Below the pieces are notes generated by a model. The model saw only the letters and a program-made list of their open reading frames with translations. It did no database searches and was not told the origin of the DNA. The translations under genes and the position numbers were made by a program. Positions 1-5,050 of a stretch of 5,050 nucleotides of DNA are shown one piece after another. Each line of letters starts with the position of its first letter. Position 1 is the first letter of the stretch. Source of the DNA: Methanobacteriota archaeon (GTDB taxonomy: Archaea; Thermoplasmatota; Poseidoniia; Poseidoniales; Thalassarchaeaceae); the NCBI GenBank assembly GCA_014384685.1, contig JACNFL010000187.1, positions 1 through 5,050 on the forward strand, given 5' to 3'.

Positions 1-1864
1 GCGGGGTAATGAGGTTAATTTTTCTAGAGTCTTTTGCTGGTAAAGCGGAGAGTTGCTTTGCAAGTTCAGGAATAGAATCATTGAGTCTAGTTAATTGGTC
101 TGGCCTAGCCGAGTTTTCCACCACATCTTGTAACAAATTTTTATCACGTTCAAGTGGTAGTCTCAACAATCTTTCAATCAAATAATTGTGATTAGAAATA
201 GCCTCTCTCAAATTAGGGAGTTGAATCCACAATTCAATATGGTCTCTTTCAACTAATTCATCAAGTGCCGAAACATCCCATCCTTCCTGCCGCCACATGT
301 CAAGTTCTGCAATGGTTGCGGACAACAATCGATCAACTCTATTTTCAGTTGATTTTCTCGCAATTTTAACAACACTTTCACCCGACTCTAAACTGATGAT
401 AATTTTTTCATATTCAGATAATGCAAGATCGTGTGGATTTATTTCCGCTGGCCATAAAGTTGCCATAGTAATTCTCGCCGCGTCCAATTTTTCACGATGC
501 CAGCGATTACGGCGCAATCTCTTAGATACACCTTCCTGAATTAATTCATAATCATCAGAATCAACATCAATTGAGGTAATTCTAGTACGCCAATCATCAA
601 CTTCATCAGCACCATCAAAAGAAACATCAATGCTTTCAATAGTTGCTAATATCTGTTTACAGACCTGAATTTTTTTAGCATGTTCATCAATTGCTAACCA
701 ACCAGTTCTAGGTCGATTATTGAGTAATGTTTCAAGAGGTTCCACCTCAAATCCAGAATCCCGCCAAGAAGCCAATCTGGCTCGTGATTGTTGCTCTCTT
801 TCATCTCTTCTTGTTTCAAGAACCGCGAGTAATTTTTCAACACTTTCCACTCTCTCTACTTGGCCTTGCAAAGCAATCGCATCCCCAGCATGTTCGGGAA
901 AAAGAGTCAGCAACGAGTCAAGTTTTATCCAAGATTCATTTAGTCTAACAACCCTTTTGTCTATATCATCTACTTGCTCCTCTAGGTTCAGGAGGTCAGA
1001 TGGTTGTGGGTGTTCTGGTGCATTGATGTGCAATCCATTTTGTCTCAGTTTTTCGAGCCATGCAGAAATATCTGCAAGCCTTGTGGTGTAATCAGCACCT
1101 ATTTGTTCAGCCTTTTCTTGAATTGTTTTTAGCCTTGTAGAATCTTCCATTTTTTGGGCAAGAGTTGCTTTTTGAAGTAAATTCTTTCCAACATCAGCAT
1201 CATATATTGAAATCACTTCATCGACAACTTCCTCAATATTTCCGAGAGTGGTGTCCATCTCTTGGATACGATCAACTTCACGGTATCTTTCCTGTAGATT
1301 ACCACTTAATGCAGTCATTGTCCAACCCCTTTCCTGGCGCAAATGTTCAACCATTTCTTCAAGAATTCCTGTACGCCTGATTTGGCGTTGTTCAAGATTT
1401 GAAACAACTTCTTCAATGTAGTTGATAGGACTAACATTTTCAATTGCTGAAATAACATCGTTTGAGTAAGGCGTCATTGATTCATCAATTGCTTCTAGGC
1501 GTTCAAGCCATTGGTTCAATTCCTCGCTCCGTCCCTCTCTTGACCAACTATGGCGAGAATCCTCTGCTGTGAAAACCCACGGCCTTCTATTGGCAATCAC
1601 TTCGCGCCATTTTCTTTCACCTGCTTGCAAGTTTGTTGGATCACGTAGAATTTCCAGCAATTCATCTCTTTCAGGCCATTGGGTTGGCCAATTAGCAACT
1701 TTTTGGCGAAGTGAAAGGGCAGTGACCATTGCGTTTTCAAGTCGGATTACGGATTCTGAAATGTTCCCGCCGAGATTTTCAAGATGGGTAGTAATCGCAT
1801 CAGCATCAAAGCCCTGATTACTCCATCGTTGCCGACGCTCGGCTAGTAAGTCACCGCTCTCCAA
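1..1864 (-). CDS. Large helical repeat / coiled-coil-like protein, C-terminus cut off by the window edge
   Basis: I do not recognise a named family. Reading the minus strand from 1864 gives 621 consecutive sense codons with no stop before the window edge, far longer than chance allows. The frame opens after an in-frame TGA at 1903-1901. TTG at 1864 is the best start: a GGGGA lies 6 bases upstream (1875-1871), and the first in-frame ATG comes only at 1729, after what already looks like protein sequence. The product is rich in Glu, Asp, Leu, Ile and Arg, with no obvious signal peptide, membrane segment or Walker A motif. A short motif W-x3-G-[FW]-[DE]-x3-[LI] recurs: W14/G18, W367/G371 and W524/G528 are clear, and W107/G111, G180-W181 and W269/G277 are looser. 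The spacing of roughly 70-100 residues suggests repeated helical bundles. Role is unknown; a structural or scaffold function is only inference. The gene diverges from the TPR gene. The coding call is strong; the exact start is less sure. Confidence 0.85.
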   Translation of the reverse strand, partial: MESGDLLAERRQRWSNQGFDADAITTHLENLGGNISESVIRLENAMVTALSLRQKVANWPTQWPERDELLEILRDPTNLQAGERKWREVIANRRPWVFTAEDSRHSWSREGRSEELNQWLERLEAIDESMTPYSNDVISAIENVSPINYIEEVVSNLEQRQIRRTGILEEMVEHLRQERGWTMTALSGNLQERYREVDRIQEMDTTLGNIEEVVDEVISIYDADVGKNLLQKATLAQKMEDSTRLKTIQEKAEQIGADYTTRLADISAWLEKLRQNGLHINAPEHPQPSDLLNLEEQVDDIDKRVVRLNESWIKLDSLLTLFPEHAGDAIALQGQVERVESVEKLLAVLETRRDEREQQSRARLASWRDSGFEVEPLETLLNNRPRTGWLAIDEHAKKIQVCKQILATIESIDVSFDGADEVDDWRTRITSIDVDSDDYELIQEGVSKRLRRNRWHREKLDAARITMATLWPAEINPHDLALSEYEKIIISLESGESVVKIARKSTENRVDRLLSATIAELDMWRQEGWDVSALDELVERDHIELWIQLPNLREAISNHNYLIERLLRLPLERDKNLLQDVVENSARPDQLTRLNDSIPELAKQLSALPAKDSRKINLITP

Positions 1865-1912
1865 GAGGTATCCCCGTTTCAGCGAGTCCGCTGTTGGTTG
1901 TCAATAGTTCCC

Positions 1913-1931
1913 TTGACCCCTAGGGGGTCAA
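1913..1931. promoter_or_regulatory. Perfect palindrome TTGACCCC-TAG-GGGGTCAA, candidate operator
   Basis: Two 8-base arms are exact reverse complements around a 3-base centre. The site lies 49-67 bases upstream of the chosen minus-strand start, where a dimeric regulator could act on that gene's promoter. A further half-site, GGGTCAA, lies at 2116-2122 near the other gene. No T run follows the palindrome on either strand, so an intrinsic terminator is unlikely. Binding is inferred from symmetry and position alone. Confidence 0.5.
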
Positions 1932-2092
1932 ATAGGAAAATTTCAGGGATATTCTCTATTTTTTGGACAATACCATGCTAAGGTAATCCGAACCGTCAAA
2001 ACACACGGCTTCTAAGTCGAAAAAACACCAAATTTCGTTGTTAATAACATCAATAGTGGAGCATTGTCGGAAAAATGTAGAGGGTGGTGAAA

Positions 2093-2115
2093 TCGCTCTC
2101 CCTACGGGAGAGTGA
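2093..2115 (+). promoter_or_regulatory. Strong stem-loop in the putative 5' leader of the TPR gene
   Basis: CTCTCCC (2096-2102) pairs perfectly with GGGAGAG (2106-2112) around a UAC loop. The stem extends by a G-T wobble (2095/2113), a C-G pair (2094/2114) and a T-A pair (2093/2115), giving 10 pairs. It ends 40 bases before the ATG at 2156 and has no following T run, so it is not a standard terminator. If transcribed it would be a stable leader hairpin; on DNA it could equally be an operator. Whether it is in the transcript is unknown. Confidence 0.45.
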
Positions 2116-2127
2116 GGGTCAACATCA

Positions 2128-2145
2128 AGTAGGCAATCAGTAGGC
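2128..2145 (+). repeat. Two direct copies of AGTAGGC spaced 11 bases apart
   Basis: AGTAGGC occurs at 2128-2134 and again at 2139-2145, about one helical turn apart, directly before the Shine-Dalgarno-like sequence of the TPR gene. Short paired repeats of this spacing can be tandem protein-binding half-sites, but seven-base copies can also arise by chance. Confidence 0.35.
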
Positions 2146-2146
2146 T

Positions 2147-2152
2147 GAGGTG
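2147..2152 (+). promoter_or_regulatory. Shine-Dalgarno-like GAGGTG that decides the TPR gene start
   Basis: GAGGTG sits 3 bases before ATG at 2156 (GAGG is 5 bases before). It overlaps a possible in-frame GTG start at 2150, which would have no upstream ribosome-binding sequence of its own. This favours ATG 2156 over GTG 2150; the two differ by only two residues. Confidence 0.5.
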
Positions 2153-2155
2153 TCT

Positions 2156-3559
2156 ATGACACCGCTCGAAATTGGGTTGACCTTGTTCGGAACACTACTT
2201 GGTGGAGGAATTATTTTCTGGATGATTCAGGTTGATGGGCATTTCCGAAGGTATAGCCGTGATGCCGCTGCAGAACGAGCAGGACAGGCAACACAGATGA
2301 TGTTGTTAATTGATGAAGTCGGCAGACTTTCAGATGATTGTGCTGCATTAATTCATACCCAACCGAAGTTGAAAGGTTTGATTTCAGCACATACTTCAAT
2401 CAGTAGTTTGGAATCATCTCTAGATTCAGAAATTGGTTCACCAAGCATTAGAGAAGCAGCAGAACAATTGTTGGTAGCAATTAGGGGTATGTTGGCAACC
2501 CATCCCACAGATGGGGATTTCACTCAAGCAGATGAGAAGCCAGATTCAGGGGTAATGGCATTAGCAAACCGTTTGTTTGATCTATTTGCGGAATTAGATA
2601 TTCATGGTCCGAAGAATCTAGGACTTACCGCTTTAGAAGCCCGTCGTTTAGGAGAAATAGCCCACGAATTGGGAGAGGATGCTTGGGCAAGAGCGTGTTA
2701 CAAAGAAGTCGCTAGTAACCTCGCCCCAGGTAATCTAGCATCAATGCGTTGTCTTGCCACATTGGCAAAAGATTCTGCAGATATTGAAGAAGAGGCACAT
2801 TGGGTTGGGGAACAATTATCACAACTTCCAGATGATGTTGACCTTCTTCGTCGTCTCTCGGTATTGCGACCGGAAACAGCAGAACGCAATGTACAGCGCT
2901 TAGAGGCGCTAGGCAAAGCAACACCTGCCGACCACAGTTTTGTTTCTGGATTGAAAGAGCGATTACAAGGTGATTCCTCAGACCATTCTCTAGCTGCTGT
3001 TGAGGCAGCAATAGAGCAAAATCCAACCATTGACCAATATCTGTTGAAGGCGAGAATTCATCGGCGCCGTGATGAACCATTGCTGGCAATTGATGCGGTT
3101 GAATTAGGATTGGAACTTCCAGGCGGTCGGCAAAACGGCGAAGCATGGGCTCTATTGGCTCATCTATTGTGTAGTGAACCCAAGCGCTTAGCAGAAGCCG
3201 TCAAGGCTGCAGTTCACGCTTGCGCCCTAGATGCCGGTGGAACAGATATGATACTTCTCAAATCCGAACTTTATGAGCGAAGTGGTCGGCCAGAAGATTC
3301 TTTTGAGTGGCTGGAATCAGTTCTTGAAAAGGATCCATCAAACTCAATAATCCGTTCAGAAATTTCCCAAATGCACACGTTCCACGGCCGCCGTACAGAA
3401 GCATGGGCAGTGATTGAAGATGCACCAAATTGGGGAGGTCCAGAACTGCATATCCAGAAAGGTAGACTACTACTTGCGGATTATGATGCTAACAGAGACG
3501 CAGGCCATTCTGACACAGATATTTGGCTGCTGCTGAAGCCACATTCAGGGAGGCATTAG
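2156..3559 (+). CDS. Membrane-anchored TPR protein, N-terminal part (reading frame likely broken by a frameshift)
   Basis: From ATG 2156 the product begins with a single hydrophobic segment (about residues 4-25, ending in FWMIQV). It is followed by an Arg-containing stretch (HFRRYSRD), so by the positive-inside rule the rest should be cytoplasmic. A helical linker (about 30-160) leads to TPR-like helix pairs at about 162-195, 292-321, 329-362, 363-397 and 398-428, plus a unit starting at 429. The last unit includes the helix-like QKGRLLLADYD, then the frame departs from TPR pattern and stops in a Lys/Pro/His-rich tail at 3559. The natural continuation lies in another frame from about 3523. 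Restoring one base near 3522-3524 gives a continuous protein of about 763 residues ending at 4446. TPR domains are protein-interaction scaffolds; the partner is not evident. It lacks the paired CxxC knuckles of LapB. GTG 2150 is the alternative start. Confidence 0.8.
   Translation: MTPLEIGLTLFGTLLGGGIIFWMIQVDGHFRRYSRDAAAERAGQATQMMLLIDEVGRLSDDCAALIHTQPKLKGLISAHTSISSLESSLDSEIGSPSIREAAEQLLVAIRGMLATHPTDGDFTQADEKPDSGVMALANRLFDLFAELDIHGPKNLGLTALEARRLGEIAHELGEDAWARACYKEVASNLAPGNLASMRCLATLAKDSADIEEEAHWVGEQLSQLPDDVDLLRRLSVLRPETAERNVQRLEALGKATPADHSFVSGLKERLQGDSSDHSLAAVEAAIEQNPTIDQYLLKARIHRRRDEPLLAIDAVELGLELPGGRQNGEAWALLAHLLCSEPKRLAEAVKAAVHACALDAGGTDMILLKSELYERSGRPEDSFEWLESVLEKDPSNSIIRSEISQMHTFHGRRTEAWAVIEDAPNWGGPELHIQKGRLLLADYDANRDAGHSDTDIWLLLKPHSGRH
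3514..3556 (+). other. Frameshift junction linking the two TPR reading frames
   Basis: The upstream frame runs to a stop at 3557-3559, and the downstream frame is first open after a TGA at 3511-3513, so any shift must fall between 3514 and 3556. The best point is the TTT run at 3522-3524: one extra T would read GAT-ATT-TTG-GCT-GCT-GCT-GAA and join the halves seamlessly. The restored span 2156-4446 plus one base is exactly 764 codons including the stop. This may be an assembly or sequencing indel, a true disabling mutation, or, least likely, programmed frameshifting. Confidence 0.65.
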
Positions 3560-4446
3560 AATCGGATAGGGAATGTGGTCTAGCATGGCTTTGTCTTGGT
3601 CGTTGCCAACGCCTAGCAGGTGATATCGACGAGGCAACAATTTCCATCAACAGGTCACGCCGTTTGATGGATGATCCAATGATTGCCGCTGAAGAGAGTC
3701 TTATTGCAATAGATGAAGGCCGAATTGATGATGCGGCTCGATTAATTGATGAGGCGGACATCACAGAATCAAAGTCACTTGTAATCCCGTATGTGAAGGG
3801 ATTAGTGGCTGCTAAGAGAGGCAACCTTTCAGAAGCACTTGACAGATTTAACGAGGTATTGATGGTTAACCCACACCACGTGAGGGCGCGCCTCAATAGA
3901 ATCACCCTTCATTTGTTGGCCGAGGATGTGCAAACTGCACTGGATGATTGTGATTGGCTACTCATGACCTACCCTAACCTACTGCTTGCAAAACTAAGAC
4001 GTGGAGAGGCATTAATTCAACACGGTATTTTTGACGAGGCAGAAAGAGAGATTCGCGCAGTTCTCCAAGAACAACCAGAGAATGAAGTAGCCCTCACTAG
4101 ACTTGGGGCTTGCTTGCTCGCTCAGGGAAGAGCAGACGAGGCTTTCCAGCCCCTAAACAATGCCTTAAACCTCAATCCAGATTATCCAGAAGGATACTAT
4201 CAAAGAGCAATGTTGTATCTTGAGATGGGTGAGGCTGACAGCGCTTTAACTGATTTCAAAACCGCTGCAAAAATCGCTCCCCGCCACATAGACGCGTTAC
4301 TTCGGGTCGCAGCAATTCACCATGAACGCGAAGATTTTCAAGAAGCAGAAGTTGCTTGGCGCAAAGTATTGGATGCAGACCCTGACAACAAATTGGGTCG
4401 AGCAAGGTTAGATGAAGTAAGAATTTCACTTGCAAAAACTGCTTGA
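3523..4446 (+). CDS. TPR protein, C-terminal part (probably the continuation of the gene at 2156)
   Basis: This frame encodes about eight TPR units. Six run in near-exact 34-residue register, with helix-ending prolines at residues 117, 151, 185, 219, 253 and 287 counted from TTG 3523. Canonical features include small residues in the first helix, 'G-x-x-x-E/D-A' turns (for example GNLSEAL, GIFDEAE, GRADEAF) and 'NP/DP' ends. The protein ends shortly after the last repeat with no added domain. The only available start, TTG 3523, falls inside what should be a TPR helix, has no ribosome-binding sequence, and overlaps the previous frame by 37 bases. A separate gene is therefore unlikely and fusion with the upstream half is favoured. 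No CxxC pairs or catalytic motifs are visible. Its TGA (4444-4446) overlaps a possible TTG start of the next gene, whose better ATG lies 44 bases on. Confidence 0.8.
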   Translation: MAAAEATFREALESDRECGLAWLCLGRCQRLAGDIDEATISINRSRRLMDDPMIAAEESLIAIDEGRIDDAARLIDEADITESKSLVIPYVKGLVAAKRGNLSEALDRFNEVLMVNPHHVRARLNRITLHLLAEDVQTALDDCDWLLMTYPNLLLAKLRRGEALIQHGIFDEAEREIRAVLQEQPENEVALTRLGACLLAQGRADEAFQPLNNALNLNPDYPEGYYQRAMLYLEMGEADSALTDFKTAAKIAPRHIDALLRVAAIHHEREDFQEAEVAWRKVLDADPDNKLGRARLDEVRISLAKTA

Positions 4447-4490
4447 ACATCAAGCGAAGAGTTGATGCTGAATCACTGCTTAGCGGATAC

Positions 4491-5036
4491 ATGGCATTCA
4501 ATGTAGGTAACCAAGCACCAGATTTCAGGCTCCCAAACGCCCACCCAAGCATGGGTTCTCCAGAGATGAGTTTAGGAGATGTGATGGGTGAGAGAGGAGC
4601 AGTCGTTGTGTTCTCTTGTTTGCACTGTCCATATGTGATAGGGAATATAGGAAGAATAGAGGGACTTGCACAACGCGCCGGAGAAAACGGTCTAGGTTTT
4701 GTTGCAATCAACTCAAACGCGGCTAATCCAGACTACGCTTCTGATTCAGCACAGAAGACTACAGAGGCTTGTGAGAAAGGGATTCCATACCCTTTCCTCA
4801 TTGATACCGACCAGTCGGTTTCCAAGGCATGGGGTGCAGAACGTACACCAGAGTTCTACCTTGTTGATGCAAATGGCTCGCTAGTTTATCGCGGAAGATA
4901 TGATGATTCTCCGAAGAATCCTCAGATGGCTACAACATCTGAAATGATGGATGCATTAGATCAATACTTGGCTGGTGAAAGCGTACAAAATCCTCAAACA
5001 GATTCCATTGGCTGTTCAGTCAAATGGATTTACTGA
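4491..5036 (+). CDS. Thioredoxin-fold, peroxiredoxin-like (PRX_like1 / AhpC-TSA type) redox protein with CxxC
   Basis: This is a 181-residue soluble thiol-redox protein. It opens with the family's usual start, VGNQAPDFRLP (residues 5-15). The active-site motif is FSCLHCPYV (41-49), with C43-L-H-C46 forming a CxxC pair. Next come FVAINSN (70-76), PYPFLIDTDQ (99-108), the cis-proline loop RTPEFYLVD (118-126), VYRGRYDDS (132-140) and a C-terminal SIGCSVKW (172-179) with a third conserved Cys, C175. Together these match the peroxiredoxin-like group known as PRX_like1, whose members resemble peroxiredoxins but carry CxxC; the true substrate of the group is not settled. Likely role: thiol-disulfide exchange or peroxide handling in the cytoplasm, since no signal peptide is seen. 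ATG 4491 is preferred because it gives the family's N-terminus. TTG 4443 would overlap the TPR stop as TTGA and add 16 atypical residues. Only a weak GGA precedes the ATG, so it may rely on an operon transcript or a leaderless one. Full length, ending in TGA at 5034-5036. Confidence 0.9.
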   Translation: MAFNVGNQAPDFRLPNAHPSMGSPEMSLGDVMGERGAVVVFSCLHCPYVIGNIGRIEGLAQRAGENGLGFVAINSNAANPDYASDSAQKTTEACEKGIPYPFLIDTDQSVSKAWGAERTPEFYLVDANGSLVYRGRYDDSPKNPQMATTSEMMDALDQYLAGESVQNPQTDSIGCSVKWIY

Positions 5037-5050
5037 TACAGTGGGTAGCG

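Larger units (their letters stand above)
1865..2155. other. Divergent intergenic region between the helical-repeat gene and the TPR gene
   Basis: This stretch separates two genes transcribed away from each other and has no convincing open reading frame. It should hold both promoters. I see no textbook archaeal TATA box or paired bacterial -35/-10. The AT-rich stretches at about 1931-1965 and 2021-2054 are the best places for one. Besides the separately listed palindrome, hairpin and direct repeats, AACATCAA occurs twice (2046-2053 and 2121-2128). GTCAA occurs four times on the plus strand (1900, 1927, 1995, 2118), three of these just after or before the listed elements. Confidence 0.6.

Noticed and set aside
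297..1817. Several plus-strand open frames of 71-123 codons (297-539, 720-1091, 727-948, 1165-1380, 1569-1817)
   Set aside because: They lie antisense to the uninterrupted 621-codon minus-strand frame, their products are Ser/Phe/Leu-rich low-quality translations, and none shows a domain or a good start context.
1..1864. SMC/Rad50-type ATPase
   Set aside because: No Walker A motif is present in the visible N-terminal 621 residues, where an SMC head would begin, and the helices are broken by Gly/Trp/Pro repeats instead of forming a long coiled coil.
1913..1931. Intrinsic transcription terminator
   Set aside because: The stem has no T run after it on either strand and lies between divergent genes, where no terminator is expected.
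2096..2112. Similarity of CCCTACGGGAG to the conserved CTCCTACGGGAGG segment of 16S rRNA
   Set aside because: The match is short, the stem register differs by one base, and the flanks do not resemble 16S rRNA, so it is a chance likeness from a hairpin.
2211..3905. Minus-strand frames opposite the TPR gene (2211-2399, 2698-3030, 2712-3146, 3489-3905)
   Set aside because: They are antisense to clear TPR coding sequence and have no recognisable motif.
4256..4884. Minus-strand frames 4256-4711 and 4525-4707, and plus-strand frame 4699-4884
   Set aside because: They overlap the well-supported redox gene and the last TPR units in other frames and carry no family features.

Overview
The window holds two divergently arranged gene blocks around a 291-base intergenic region (1865-2155). 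To the left, on the minus strand, one reading frame is open without a stop from 1864 to the window edge. It encodes at least 621 residues of a helical, tryptophan-punctuated protein that is cut off at its C-terminus. To the right, on the plus strand, lie a membrane-anchored tetratricopeptide-repeat (TPR) protein, apparently split by a frameshift near 3522 (2156-3559 and 3523-4446), and a thioredoxin-fold redox protein of the peroxiredoxin-like type with CxxC (4491-5036). The last 14 bases (5037-5050) are too short to assign. I see no RNA gene, mobile element, CRISPR array or phage signature.

The source looks like an uncultured, probably marine, microbe. The acidic, helix-rich proteins of no named function, the modest GC content and the recurring 'W-x3-G-[FW]-[DE]' helix motif recall planktonic euryarchaea (Marine Group II, Poseidoniales). 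This is an inference from style, not from a diagnostic marker gene, and I would put it near even odds. The probable one-base indel in a T run would suit a draft or metagenomic sequence.

The intergenic region carries a perfect palindrome (TTGACCCC-TAG-GGGGTCAA, 1913-1931) near the minus-strand start. On the plus-strand side it carries a G/C-rich hairpin (2093-2115), a third GGGTCAA half-site (2116-2122), two AGTAGGC copies 11 bases apart (2128-2145) and a Shine-Dalgarno-like GAGGTG (2147-2152). This is a compact candidate control region for both directions.

The TPR gene and the redox gene are on the same strand, 44 bases apart from TPR stop to preferred ATG, so they could be co-transcribed. 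The TPR protein would be a membrane-tethered scaffold, and the redox protein a soluble disulfide or peroxide-handling enzyme. No direct functional link between them is shown by the sequence, and no named pathway can be assigned to the window as a whole.
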